NCBI RefSeq assembly: GCF_032062135.1
Contig: NC_092868.1
Span: 45,635,603-45,699,602 of the forward strand
Source of the DNA: Pyxicephalus adspersus
Taxonomy: Eukaryota; Chordata; Amphibia; Anura; Pyxicephalidae
Reading direction: 5' to 3'
Length of the DNA: 64,000 nucleotides
Under the pieces are notes generated by a model. The model saw only the letters and a program-made list of their open reading frames with translations. It made no database searches and was not told where the DNA came from. Position numbers and translations under genes: made by a program. Shown in pieces: positions 42,701-53,895 of this stretch (position 1 is its first letter; each line of letters begins with the position of its first letter).

Positions 42701-45081
42701 AGTGAGTATGGCTCTTGAAGACATGGTCTTGATTTCTGAATATATTTAGAAAGATTTATCATCTCTGATTTCTGTCACCCTGGTGCCTTTTAATGAAAAG
42801 ACATGGTCTTATTATTGCTCAGACCCCCACCCCTTAATAAATAAATGAAAACATCTTAAAAGCCAAAAACCTATCTAAGACCTTCCATTTCACTAGGCAT
42901 CATTTTGTTCCTGTGCGGCTTCCTGCAAAAGTGAAGTACCCAAAACCTTGTGATCATTCTCACCCACTCTCAGTACTTCTCAGTAGACAGTGCTATAGCA
43001 CACTGAGGTAACTGACATCTTTAACTCTTTTCTAGCTTTAAACAAATGCAATTTACAAACTGCACATGTATACAGAAAAAAACTGGCTAGAGTGAAAATC
43101 GGAGTAAGCCATTCCAGTGCAGGAGGAGCAGGCTTACCATCGGTCTTGCACAGTTGTTTAGCTTTAATTGACTTTTCAAATGATTATTTTAGTTATTTCA
43201 GTTGTTGATAGATGATAATGGATTATATTATCCAATATCTTGTATACTAAACAGGGGGGTCTCCTGCTGCATAGACAATCCCACTGCCAATATGGTAACA
43301 GAGCTGGTACCTTAGGTGCAATTATCTCAGCTTGAGTCCTAGAAATGAATTCAATGCATGCAAAGTAAAATACCAGCTCTGGGTAAAGAACACAATTTAT
43401 GGAAATGTCCTGAATATCTGTTGATGTGGTTTATACGTACTGGATGTGACAATGCTGTGTTTTATCTGTAGGCTGAAGTCACGCCCCAGTGTGGACGGAT
43501 GGTGGGGTTCTCCTCTGGAGCAGAGAACCCACATGGAGTAAAAGCAGTCACTAAGGGGCAGAGGTGCGCTGTGGCCTTGTGGTTTACATTGGACCCACGA
43601 CATAATGAAAGGGTAAGTGAAATCGGAAGTCTTTTGTACTTTTTTAAAGGGTGCCTGGGTAAATAAACACATTCTCCCTTGCTTTATGTAAAATTCAAGC
43701 AGAAAGTTAGAGGCTAACATTAAGGCAATGTACACTTGTGCAATATTTGGTTGGGAAGGATCTTTCACGATCCTTCTCACTGACAAACGATGCATGAATG
43801 AGAGCTGTACATACAGTGCCTTTTCTGCTCTATGGGGAGGAGAGAATGACAGAGCGGCACCCTGCTAAACTCTCCCCCCCCTTTCACTTCCATTTTGATC
43901 GCTTGTCGTCCATCGTCGGTGGATCCGCCAGGACAGCCGTTCGGCTGATGAACGACGAGCGCTGTACACACGCAAGATTCTCATCTGATATCAGCCCTGA
44001 GCCGATTATCAGACGAGAACCATTGCAGGTGTGTACCTAGCCTAATTCAATGCACTGCAATCTCAAGCAATATCGGCCCTACCTGATTTTTTTACTACTG
44101 GACTACATCCATGCCTTGTCATCTTTTATGCATAGGGCAAGGAGTTCTGTAGTTAGGCAGAGCAGAAATTGGGCTGGCAACATTATTTGGGAAGTACAGT
44201 GCTATTGCTTTTACCTAAAGCTTTTTTAAAGGGAGCTGAATAACACTTTATGATCATCACAAACCTTGACCACAGACTGAGCTTGTACAAACATACTAAT
44301 CCTTCATCCATGTCTAGGACAAACCATTTTAACTACAACTTTGCATGTGGGCCCACTGTGCAATGTATTTAAGTAATTTGTTGATAAACATGTTTAAAGT
44401 TAATCTAAAGCTTTCTGTATGATAGTTTAAACAGGTTTAAAATCCAATTATGTGATGCAAGAACATCTCCCTTTAGTTAACAGAGGGGATGGTTTGCTTT
44501 AGTCCAGCAAATCCTCCTTTGTGCCTCACATATTCCCCCCCTGACAATGCAGATCAGTGAGAAGGGTTCAGCAACAGAGGTTATGATGTAAATACAGAAA
44601 ACAGTGGGCAGAACAAGGTGTTGACAATCTACAAGCCTATGAGAATCAGCACTTACAATGATAGCAGTGTCCCCCACAACATTTACCATTAATTGTAGTG
44701 CAAGCAGACACCGTTTTGACTTGAGGAGTGCAGCAGTATGGTCCAGCTATCACAAGAAGCTGAAATAAAAGATAATGTGACTTTGCAGGGATACAAAACA
44801 TAAACTGACATTATAAATACCTCTTCTGTTTTCAGGAAAGGGTCCAAGCAGATGATTTGATCAAGATGCTTTTCAACACAGAGGATGTGGACATATTCCC
44901 AAGCAACGAATCAGAAAGAATATCATCACAAGGTGATAAAACTGAGCAGGCCATCACTTCGGATGGCCTCGTGGACTCTGATAAGGCACCAGAGCCCCCC
45001 ACAGCTCCAGACTCTGACGCTTCCAAGGAAGGAGTCTTAGGACCACCATTGGACTCTCTGAAATCAAAGACGGAATTATAA
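24785..45081 (+). CDS. P3H1: Prolyl 3-hydroxylase 1 (leprecan), 15 coding exons
   Basis: Exons: 24785-25216, 29840-29992, 30965-31154, 32478-32609, 33917-34056, 35100-35189, 35629-35681, 36280-36401, 37616-37743, 38389-38484, 39356-39506, 40333-40450, 42626-42701, 43472-43612, 44836-45081. All are GT-AG; the sum is 2268 nt, 755 residues plus TAA (human about 736, also 15 exons as I recall). The ATG at 24785 has a good context and opens a signal peptide (residues 1-22). The four CxxxC motifs of the family are present: C68/C72, C103/C107, C231/C235, C267/C271. The 2-oxoglutarate/Fe dioxygenase domain is C-terminal: iron ligands H576, D578 and H648, co-substrate Arg R658. The tail ends KTEL instead of KDEL. 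The enzyme 3-hydroxylates collagen proline in the ER with CRTAP and cyclophilin B. P3H1 rather than P3H2/3 rests on NGSQRVV, ERVQADDLIKMLF and the C1orf50 neighbour. The first downstream AATAAA is at 47281. Confidence 0.96.
25443..25655. mobile_element. MITE with GGTACACAC-type termini
   Basis: The left end TGGCTGGGTACACAT and the reverse complement of the right end TGGTTGGGTACACACAA match. 213 bp, non-coding, in P3H1 intron 1. Related to 26574-26953 and 43720-44045 by the GTACACA-bearing terminus. Confidence 0.6.
25690..25830 (+). mobile_element. L2-like LINE 3' end
   Basis: Carries the family 3' UTR: AGATTGTAAGCTCTTCGGGG, then TTTAATGTACAGCGCTGCG and TTGGCGCTACATAAATCC, ending in an AT-rich tail. 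5'-truncated. Confidence 0.75.
26340..26573 (+). mobile_element. L2-like LINE 3' end with ORF2 C-terminus
   Basis: The coding part ends PLLLCDTSPTS followed by TAG at about 26446. The identical peptide and stop occur in the minus-strand copy at 60.6-61.3 kb. The shared UTR (ATTGTAAGCTCTTTGGGG to ATATATAAATCCAGTTTAA) follows. The open frame upstream of about 26340 is probably unrelated flanking sequence. Confidence 0.75.
26574..26953. mobile_element. MITE with long terminal inverted repeats, TTAAAGCT.GGTACACACTTGCAATA type
   Basis: The left end TTAAAGCTGTGTACACACTT and the reverse complement of the right end (TAAAGCTAGGTACACACTTG) agree. The match continues through GCAATA and AACGACTAACG for about 45 bp. 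It sits directly after an L2-like LINE end in P3H1 intron 1. Confidence 0.7.
27401..27478 (+). mobile_element. L2-like LINE 3' end, internally deleted
   Basis: TGTAAGCTCTTTAGGGCAGG joins directly to CATGTACAGCGCTGC and TTGGTGCTATATAAATCC with an AATAATAA tail. The middle of the UTR is missing. Confidence 0.7.
27670..27814 (-). mobile_element. L2-like LINE 3' end
   Basis: The tail (ATTAATAATAATATTATTATT) is followed by GGATTTATATAGCGCCAAC, ATATTACGCAGCGCTGTAC and GGACCCTGCCCCGAAGAGC, the reverse complement of the family UTR. Confidence 0.8.
28567..28763. mobile_element. Fragment of the GTACACAC-terminus element family
   Basis: Begins TAAGGTTATGTACACACG; the interior GCACCGTTCTGTTCCATAGAG and GCGGCACCC resembles 43720-44045. 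No matching right terminus was found. A possible further degenerate piece (CCGTTCTGTCCTATAGGG) follows near 28.93 kb. Confidence 0.5.
29490..29624 (-). mobile_element. L2-like LINE 3' end
   Basis: GGATTTATATAGCGCCAACA through to GAAGAGCTTACAATCTAGG, reverse orientation, 5'-truncated just after the stop codon position of the family. Confidence 0.8.
30539..30594. repeat. Near-perfect 24-bp hairpin in P3H1 intron 2
   Basis: Left arm 30539-30562 (TAGGATAGGGTGGGTC then TTTGACCA) and right arm 30571-30594 (TGGTCAGA then GACCCACCCTATCCTA) pair fully apart from one G-U. The loop is GTCTGTAT. No other copy was noticed in the window. Confidence 0.85.
32745..32955. mobile_element. Possible degenerate fragment of the GTACACAC-terminus element family
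   Basis: Contains CAGTACCGTTCTGTTCCATAG, AGGAGAGCGAGCAAG and GCACCTCGC, similar to the interior of the copy at 28567. No termini found. P3H1 intron 4. Confidence 0.4.
34909..34934. repeat. (TG)13 microsatellite
   Basis: Twenty-six bases of perfect TG in P3H1 intron 5. Confidence 0.95.
36493..36752 (-). mobile_element. L2-like LINE 3' end with (ATT)n(AAT)n tail
   Basis: The microsatellite tail is followed by AAGCGCCAACATATTATGCAG, GGACCCTGCCCCGAAGAGC and a residual coding end (GGGGGAAGTATCACTC) matching the 60.6-61.3 kb copy. P3H1 intron 8. Confidence 0.8.
36850..37230 (-). mobile_element. CR1-like LINE remnant (reverse transcriptase C-terminal segment)
   Basis: The minus strand at about 37199-37015 encodes MEKDLGVLVDHTINNSMQCQ, then KASKVLSCIKRGIDCRD, DIILPLYKALVKPHLEYAVQ. 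This is the conserved stretch just after the reverse transcriptase core in CR1/L2-type LINEs (KDLGVLVD...LPLYKALVRPHLEY). It is followed by a 3' region with ATAGGGTTTTATATCTGGG (minus strand). Heavily 5'-truncated; P3H1 intron 8. Confidence 0.85.
39819..39901. repeat. 30-bp-arm hairpin in P3H1 intron 11
   Basis: Left arm about 39821-39850 (TAAATTATATGAAACC, CAATTTTAAAGCCA) and right arm 39870-39899 (TGGCTTTAAAATTG, TTTCATATAATTTTTA) are complementary except for a two-base bulge. The loop of about 19 nt contains GTCAGGTGAC. Confidence 0.8.
40541..40590 (-). mobile_element. L2-like LINE 3' end, short fragment
   Basis: GATTAATATAGTGCCAACG then TATTACGTAGCGCTGAATTA, a diverged piece of the family 3' end. 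Confidence 0.6.
43720..44045. mobile_element. MITE with GTACAC-type termini
   Basis: The left end TTAAGGCAATGTACACTTGT and the reverse complement of the right end TTAGGCTAGGTACACACCTG pair, continuing into GCAAT on both sides. The interior contains ACGATGCATGAATGAG and GAGCGGCACCC, shared with the fragment at 28.6 kb. It starts 107 bp after P3H1 exon 14. Confidence 0.7.
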
Positions 45082-48000
45082 CAGTAACACAGACATTGAC
45101 CTGCAGACTGCTGCCTGGATGGAATCTGTGAATCAGGGACCCAATTCCACAGATCTTTTTTGGAGGGAACCAAAGTGCCATTACGGTATTACACTTTTTT
45201 TTTTTTTTTTTTTTTTAAGTACGTCAGTGTTTTGTCAACGGCAATCTACGATTGATTCTTGAACTCCCTGGATCCGTCTGCCAGAAGATGCTCATGAAAA
45301 AAGGCCTTTGCCACTTGAATCAAGGTTTTTTTTTTAAAGTATTCTGCTTTGGACTGTTTAACAGACACCAAAATGTATTTTCATAGGAGAACTTTTTTCT
45401 ACCCCTTTATAAAAGTTTAATTTTTTTTAATGTAAAGCTCAGTTTCTATTAACACCGGTGCTATTATTGCACTGCTTGGTGCAATATTAGGTGGTCAGTG
45501 TGTGAAAATCCATTATTACTGGCCAAAGTGTTTTCTGTAACAAAAGACTGTCTTATGAAAAATGGAAAAGCTCACTCCAAGGATCCGACTAGTAAAAAGA
45601 TTTGTGATGCCCATAGCTGACAATAAGCTTCTTTTCTTCAGTAAAATGGGATAGGCCAGGGTCAAAAAGCAAGAAGCTGATGGTTGCTAGCAGCAGTGCA
45701 GACAGTTATTTTATATCGCCTATGTGTGGTTTTGATTTTGTTGGGACTTTTGTTCAGATTATTAGCATTTTTATATACAGGCAGTTACCTGATTTTATTT
45801 GGTTCCAGGCTGTTCTCCAAAAGGAAAGTTCCATTTCTCCAGCAGACCTTTATTTACGTGAAATCTTTATCTGTAGCAGTGGAAAATGGTTCAGCTGCAG
45901 CCTGCTGTGCGGTGAAATTCATACAGCCAGCAACTGTGGTCCCGTCCTGGCCTTGCTCCTCTTCTGACCATTCCTAAACACACAGCTCCAGGCTTTCTAT
46001 TCTGAATAACCTGGATGAGAGGAAGTCTGAAATGGGATTGCAGTTGCTGCCTCCATGACCTTCCTTTTGTAGAAGAGGGACCTGGAACAGAATGAAATCT
46101 GGTAAGCAAGTTTTGTCTGAAGCTGAGCTTTAAGGCAAGTCATCACTAACCTTTCCAGCAGCTTGTAATGCAAAGTCATTATATTTGCAGTCCAGGTTTG
46201 AGATTTCTAGCAACTTAGAAACACCTGCTGTATGTTTACATTAGAAGGCAGCTTTCTAAGAGTCTGGTGCAATAGATTTTACTGTCCCTGCACTTTAAAA
46301 ATGTGTTCCCCCAGATTCAAATAGCTACAGAGGTTATTGAATGCTAGATATTATTATATACTGCTTATTCAGAATATGTAAATACTTTAGGTACATAACC
46401 TGAGCATAGGTTTAGTGGGAGACATTGTCATATTGCCTATTTAGAACAAAGTAACCATTCCCTTGCAAAGCTGGCCTCCTACTCCCCTATATTTACCTTA
46501 CTGGCACTACTTCACTGCTCCTTTCCCTGTCCTCCAGCTGGCACTAACATACCCGGTGTTGGCTTGTGTCTAATGCTAGTAAGTAAATGTGACTTCAGTT
46601 ATTCTGACATTGCTCAGATCTAGCTACTTATAGAGCAAAGCACTGTCAAATAGGAGGTCACATGCTATCCTGTACCCGCAGGCATTGGTTATTGGCACCT
46701 GCAGTGACAGAGAAATGACTGGTAAGGGAGCGCTAACAAGGTGCATAATAGTGCAATGGTTCTTTGTAATGACTCTGTTATTTTACCCTTAATAGACAAG
46801 GTGACAGTACCTCTTTAAGAATGAATTCACTCTAATATGAGTGCAGAAAATTGAGGGCTCCTGCTGCTTTGCTCTAGCAGAACTAGAGGAAGAGGGGCTG
46901 ATTGGTAAATGTGTTTTTCCAACATCTATGATGTGCAAATGGAAGCATTAGTTCTGCTAACCCAAACACTTAGCATTGACACAGCTTGCAGAAAGGGAGT
47001 TTTGAAATTGCTAAAAGCTTGGCTGTCTCTTAAAACCCAGTGGGAAACACAGTAATAGATAATAATAATTCAGGTGGAAGTTCCCATGCCAGCAGTTATA
47101 CAGGGAGCATAAAGAGGACTATGCAATAGACACCAGAGATAAACCCACTACCTATACCCCCTCTGATAGTAAATGTAAGGGCACTTGTGGTATATACAGT
47201 GTGACTGTTGGCTATGCCAGCACGGATCACCAGAGAGGGAGGGCAACAGCATTTCCTCCAGTATTGCGGTAATAACACAAAATAAAGATCAGGACAGGTA
47301 AACCTTTCCTTAAATATATAATAGGGAAGCAGATGTTTCCCGCATGGCCAGGTCTTTTTATTTCCCCACCATCTAATATCCATTCTCCCATCTATATACC
47401 AGGAGGAACAGAACAATGAGTTTGGCTTTAGTGATGGTAAAGGAAACGTCTGCATTATCCATAACAAGTTTTCTAATTATATTAGGGAAAATAATCTGAT
47501 TGGTTGCTTTGGGCATCACAGACATTTGTCTTCGCTCTTTTTTTTCCTTCCATAAATGAAATCCACTTCTGGCTGTTATGTGTCACTTTGTGGTAGCCCC
47601 TGTGTTCATCCTGTCTTACTGGTAAATTTAACAACCCAGCTGGTTATTTAAGTGCCTTCATGCAAAAAGACTGTTACAGTAAAATGTTTCTTTTCTAATT
47701 CTGTGCTTGGAATCATTTTTACCTGCTCTAAACCTTGAACACAACTCTATAGTCTGAAAAGTTTCTGGGACATGGTGCTTTGTTAGTCATTTCCAGCATG
47801 CATTGCATTAGCAATTGTCAAGGGTGCACAAACTCACAATGATGTTCTGTGCTCATGCTCACTTATTCTGGGTGTTGTTTCACTTGGAGGAGGGCTGTCA
47901 CTGGATAAGTGGAGAATCTGCAAGAATAGCACCAAAGAGCAGGTGAGTATTGGCTTTTTTAACTGAGCCGGGTTACGTTTTCAATCGAGTTTTCAGGATA

Positions 48001-49606
48001 AATAACAACATACAAAAAAAGTAAAATAAAACACAATACAAACATGTTCAAACAATATAAAACAACCATCGGTCTATGGACATAAAATATATCCAAATTC
48101 CAACCAAGACAATATCAATCTAACATCTTTTTTTTTTTTTTAAATACTCTTATGGCAAAAAGTACCTTACACAAACCGATCAATTAAACATCTAGTAATC
48201 AAGAGTCGTATCAGAATCCGCAATAATTGGACCTAGGCTCCATAATCATGCAAAAACTGGTGGTGGATACCAACAAAAACACAGGTGAAACCTGTAAAGA
48301 CAAAATACAAAAAAAAAACAAAAGCTATAAAAACAAATAACCCTTGGGGAGAAAAAAGTGGAAAAAAGGAAGGGGGGGGGGGACAAATACGGGGGTGATA
48401 TTATCGGAGAAGAGCAGGGTTACATAAAACCTGGAATTAGGTTCTAAAGGTCAGGAAAGCAACATGAAAGCCCCCTAAACTTCAGTGCACTACAAGAGTT
48501 AAATACTTGTTTAAATCAAAGTGGGATGTAAATGTAAGGCTTATTTTATTCCCTGCCCTCCTGTACATTCTGCCCCTGTGCAGCTTTAACAAAGACCGCT
48601 GCTGTGCCTTCATTTTCCACACGAGGGCAGCATCTTCCCAAATACCACCAAATCCCATTTCACACATCCAGCAGAGACCATCAGGGGAATAACACAAGAA
48701 AATTATTTCAGCATTTACATATCCCCAGTATTTTCTTATACAGATCTGCGGTTTGAACATTTTATGTATTCCAAAACATACACAACTCTAATCCAATTTC
48801 AACAATTTCTAAAGACCTTCTGTGCACAAATGCACTTGGGCTTCTTTATATGCAACTATCAACATAAATTAATCAAACTGCAAGGAAAAAAAAGTCTGGC
48901 ATAGTATAGTGTTTTTGTTTTGTGCTTTAGATTTGCCATTTCTAAAACAGAACTAAATTCTTGTTGTGTGGGTGTTTTTCCTATAATTGTGGCACACACC
49001 TAACTTTTTGTAGGTGCCCTGCCACGTCCAGGAACCTGTCACCTTTGCATCACCAAAGCTGCTCCTTCAGCATTGGACGGGCACTGGTGGTGTATCTCAC
49101 ACTGGTGTCTGGGTCTATGTTTGGCAGTGCTGCGGGTAGAGCCAAGGCCTGCACTGTATGGCAGAAAACAAATCGCCACAATGAGCAGGCAGGTTTTTGT
49201 GTCTCCTCTACCTCTTAATGACTTTTTGTTTTTGGGGGATTTAGTTCTAGTTTAACATACATTCCAAATATCTGATCATAAACATTAAAACACCTAAAGA
49301 GACCCTATCAGGGTAACACAAGATACAAGGTCCCCTGCACCATACACACCACCCAGGCAGCCTGTGTCTGCTCAGTGTTACAGCCCTTCAGTGTCCCCAG
49401 CAGTAGGAGAGCTAGACATAGCTAGATAGTGTCCCCTACATCCTTTAGTCATTTAGGGGTCTGAGGAATAAATCACAGCATACAGTAGGGGGGATATGGG
49501 CCTTTGACCAAAAAGCCAAAGACACTGAAACAGCTTTAGAAGGAAGTTAAAGCAGAACTACTGCAGGAGCTCCTCATCTGGATGCAGAACAGGGTCACGC
49601 AACGAC
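45082..49606 (+). other. P3H1 3' UTR and downstream DNA
   Basis: Begins as the P3H1 3' UTR; a poly(T) run lies at about 45189-45217. The first canonical AATAAA I find is at 47281-47286, so the UTR may be about 2.2 kb unless a variant signal is used. Open frames at 45.7-46.2 kb and 47.1-47.5 kb have no recognisable similarity. 47.9-48.5 kb is A-rich and low in complexity. Confidence 0.45.
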
Positions 49607-49690
49607 AAAAATATAATATAGTGCAGCTTACCAGTCCATAGATGTGTTGGTACATCATTTTCTTTGTTCTGGTGACCCTGCCAGTAACCT
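49607..49690 (+). repeat. Dispersed repeat with GTGCAGCTTACC.GTCCATAG, copy 1
   Basis: AAAATATAATATAGTGCAGC, TTACCAGTCCATAGATGTG, TTTTCTTTGTTCTGGTGACC. Related copies at 55568-55640 and 59701-59790. Confidence 0.6.
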
Positions 49691-50865
49691 ATATGACAAT
49701 ATTTACTCACCCTATACACCTACAACATTGTCACTCTAGAACATGAATACAGAACACTTCCTCACTTCTCCATATCAAAGCGTGTAGATGTTCTGTAGTT
49801 CAGAGAAAGAAGAGAACTATGTAAGTGTAATTGATAAGAGCGCAAAAGAAACCAAGAGCAGGATAGGTAGGATCAGCAGCTTATTTAAAATTCTCTAACA
49901 TTTATAAGATGATTTTTGTTTTTACAGATCAAAAGAGATCAGATAGAAATCATTATTGGGTTTTCCATATACTTTAAGATGTTCTGACCACAGTCCACTT
50001 GTTCATAAATGACCCCGGGTCACGGCTGGGATAGATCCCAACATCCTCCGTTTTGTTTATGTGGCAGAGTAAGCACTAAAGTAATTAAAAGCAAACAATG
50101 AAATGAATATCCGGCAATGAGGTCACTGCCCTGAACATTTACTTAGGACATACAAATCTAAAGCAAATCTAAAACGAGTTCATAAAGGATGTAAGAGAAA
50201 GAAATTATGTTTTTAAGGCTGAACCATGGCAAATAAAAACATTTTAAGTTTGCAAACTTGGGGGTGAAGCAGTGAATCTGACCCTTGTAGTCAGTAGGTT
50301 ACATGTACAGGATGTGAGAAGAGGTTGCACCACAAGCAAAGAACTGTGAAAATCCTGTACTCGACCATTTGTATAAGCAGTATATATTACAAGTTATATA
50401 GCAATACCTTCTGCAACAGCCAATGTCAACCATGGAACCCCAGGGCTCCTCAACCCGTGGCCGATTGACCTCCCATTTGATGATGCCTCTATAGTTCTGG
50501 GGAAGACCACTTGTTGGCCCACAGTTGACTACATCTGCCACTGAACGGATGAAAAAGGGGAAGAAAAGCAGCAGGATTTTTTTTTATCCACCACTGCACT
50601 AACCTCTAATAATTCAGCTTTGGTGTTGCAAACTGATTCAATCTTTTCTAATTTACAGATTCAGAAAGAGAAGGTAGATTATGATTTAGACTCTTCACCC
50701 CATCCTGTTCCAAGCTAGTGCCCAAAGTGACACAAATGTAATCAAGATAAAAAAAAGGGATTCAATTGGTATTTGCATGTGATGCTAATCATTTTTTCTT
50801 TTAAAAAATGCAACTAAACCATCTTTTGTAGTGATTCCTTTAGAAAGTTGCAATTTTTAGGCAGC

Positions 50866-50868
<3 letters not shown>

Positions 50869-50927
<59 letters not shown>
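50869..50927. repeat. (AT)n(AC)n compound microsatellite
   Basis: About 40 bases of AT followed by about 19 bases of AC. Confidence 0.95.
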
Positions 50928-52892
50928 GCATGTATTTTTTATTTGTTTGGCTTTTATATACATTGCATTTTCTGAGCTCTCTCTCCGTGCTACATTCATA
51001 TCAATTACATTGCCTCTTGCTATGTCTGGGGTCTATAGATCCTCTCTTACCTTACCTAGAGACAAGGAGAGGGTGAGTGTTTGTAGTCCTGTCCCCAGGT
51101 GACAACTCTGTTCCTAAAGTACAGTGAGAGTGTTGTCACCCCAGGACAGAATGTGTGTTACTGGCAGGTGTAAATTAAGCAAAGCTAATGCAGTCATGAC
51201 ATTAAAATGACAGGCAGGCTGCAATGCATATTTGTGCTTTGGTTTAGATTAATAAAATACGTGAGCTTTATATGAACACATATCACACTATTGTTACATA
51301 GCTACATAATATTATGAAGTCTTTCATCAAATAGAAAACAATATAAAAGCAGATAATAGTAAATACTCTGTGTCCCCCAAGGCTTGGGCAAATATTCAGG
51401 CATCTAGCACTCTCTCGTTCCTCCCACAGACAATGCGTTGGAGAGAGAAGTTCTCATTTAATGCCCCCATTGTTAGCAGAGATTTGCATTGAACAGTTAC
51501 AGAGAAAGACGGTTGTGTTCGTCTCTGCAGAGTTTACATAAAAATGTGAAGAATTCCTGCCAACTTCATATATGTTATTAGTTTATGGATGTTCCACATT
51601 TTCATCTACGGCACGCAGGGCATTAGTGGCCAGCAGAGCAAGACCATCCATAGAGCTTAGGGCCCGATGGATGTCTGGGGGGCCCTCTGCAACCTTTGTG
51701 CTCCTGCAGTAAATCAGGTAGAAAGAACAACCTGATATTTTTACACAAAACTTTAAAGTTTGAAGCACCAATACAATCAACGATAAAAAAATCATGATAT
51801 GATGACTAAAGTAATAAAATATAAAAATATATACGGGTTACATAAACTTTAATTTGTCTGGGCATCCTATAGGATTCAGGTTTAGCAAATGAGAGGACAG
51901 GGTAATAAAACATGATTTCTGATTGGCTGCCGTGGTGTGACTGTACCCCACTAGTAGAGGGAACTTGAACACTTGCTGAATATAATTCTGAGCCCCTTTT
52001 TTCTTTAATAGGGTGCTTTTTTGGATCACTGCTCCAAACAGAGATCATTGGAAGCTTCTTTTTTAATGTAGCAACCGTAATTTACTGACATCTTACCTTG
52101 GAATTTGCTGACCCTCTTCATTCAAAAATGCCAGCTCCCTGGCTGTCATTCTGTACTAATGGCTTATAAACTAACAAAACTGACCAATCAAAAGTTCTGG
52201 CTTCCATGTGGATTTCCTGAATAGATTTTCTGAATCCATTACTAAATATGCAGTGAATGCTGAAACCAGCAAATGCAAGGTTGATTGAGGCAGATGAATG
52301 AATGAAGATAGGTTGCTGGAAATTATTGGGACAAATTTGACTTCCAGAGGTTAGACCTCCAAAAGTGATGATTTGAGTCAATCCCTAGTGTCTTATACAG
52401 GGAAATCTCAACTCTTTTCCTGTCCACATGGGAATATTGGGTGTTCCCTCTCCCGTTGTTTTCGTTCCCCATAAAATAAAATATATACAAATCCAGCAGA
52501 CTGAGCGGGGTCCCCTTATAATGGCCATAACATTGCAGAACTCGGACAGCGATATCTATAATAGTTCTCTTGAGGGATTTTAACATGGGCACAGCTATCA
52601 CCCCCATAGTTGCCAGGGACCCTCCTGCTTTATCTTGCAAGAGACAGAGACTGGAGAATGTAGTGCTGGCAGTAAGGTGAATATTTAATAACCCAGCTGT
52701 GAGCACAGGAACTTGTGTATTAGATTTCTAGCAAGATCAACCGGCACATAACATGGAACCAAGGGCGAACATAGGGTGGTACAAAGTACAATCACCCTGG
52801 ACTCTCTTTAGACAACAGGGGCAATGAGTTTTGCAAAGGGGTCCACTGTTGGCTACAACTGCCCTGCATGGAACACATTGGTTTTATCGTAT

Positions 52893-53008
52893 AGATTTGT
52901 CTGTATTTGTTTGTCATTTGCAACCCCTAATTAATGTACAATGCTGCGTAATATCTTGGCGCTATATAAATCCTGTTTATTATTAATATTAATAATAATA
53001 ATAATAAT
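52893..53008 (+). mobile_element. L2-like LINE 3' end
   Basis: CTGTATTTGTTTGTCATTTGC, TTAATGTACAATGCTGCG, TTGGCGCTATATAAATCC and a TTATTATTAATATTAATAATAA tail. Confidence 0.75.
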
Positions 53009-53773
53009 GGTACATTTAAACTCCAAAAGTGAGCAAATAAAAGAAGTCTATTGTTAAGGATTGCATTTACCAATTCTCCGTTTTCTATCACTTTTGGACA
53101 GACTGGGCCCTTTAAAACACTGGCTGCTGTCTCTGCAGCTTCAACATCTAAATGAGCTCTCATTAGCCAATATTGTTTTTATTTCACAGAGCATTACACA
53201 GCGTGAACGCTTGTCCATTATATGTTGCTTGAAGGCAGTAGAGGGAATCTTATCCCTTTCCACAGTCTGATAATTCCCAGCGGCTGTAGATAATAGCATT
53301 GTGGGCATCAGACATGGCTGTGAAATGAAAAGTCCTGATCTGACGGCAGACAGACAACTGGCACCTCTCGTGTCCCCTCCAGTGCCTACGAAACAGGCGT
53401 CATTTAATGAGAGGAGCCTGGTGATTGCTAGTGGCACAAAACCTAGACAAAATTATTTAAACTGTGCTTGTTAACTCATAAAAGGGGACGCCAGGCAAAA
53501 CTGGTATCTTCCAGGAGGGTAGAAATAGTCACAAGTGGGCACCAGGGCTGGCATTCGTAGCATTACTTCTTCAAGCCAATGACTTACTATTTGGAGAACT
53601 TAAACCTTTAAAAAGAATTCAACATTTGCTGTTTTCATATGATTTAATTCACTCTTTTCTTAAGGATGGCACACAAAGAGATTGACCTATGCTGGTGATT
53701 TTTAAGGTTTAGGGCAGGACTGTCTCTAGACTAAAACAAGAATTCACTTAGGGTTGGATGGATGGTAATTTTA

Positions 53774-53895
53774 TAGAAGATTTATATAGCGCCAACATAT
53801 TACTCAGCGCTGTACATTAAATAGAGATTGCAAATAAAAAACAGAAGCAGACAGTGACACAGGGGGAGGACCCTGCCCGGAGAGAGCTTACAATA
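53774..53895 (-). mobile_element. L2-like LINE 3' end
   Basis: AGATTTATATAGCGCCAACA to CCTGCCCGGAGAGAGCTTAC in reverse orientation. Confidence 0.75.

Noticed and set aside
45680..45977. Overlapping open frames of 95-97 codons after P3H1
   Set aside because: They lie in the probable P3H1 3' UTR and show no similarity or splice context.
52323..52706. 127-codon minus-strand open frame
   Set aside because: No family recognised. The text resembles a dispersed frog repeat more than a gene, but I could not define repeat boundaries, so it is not listed as a feature.
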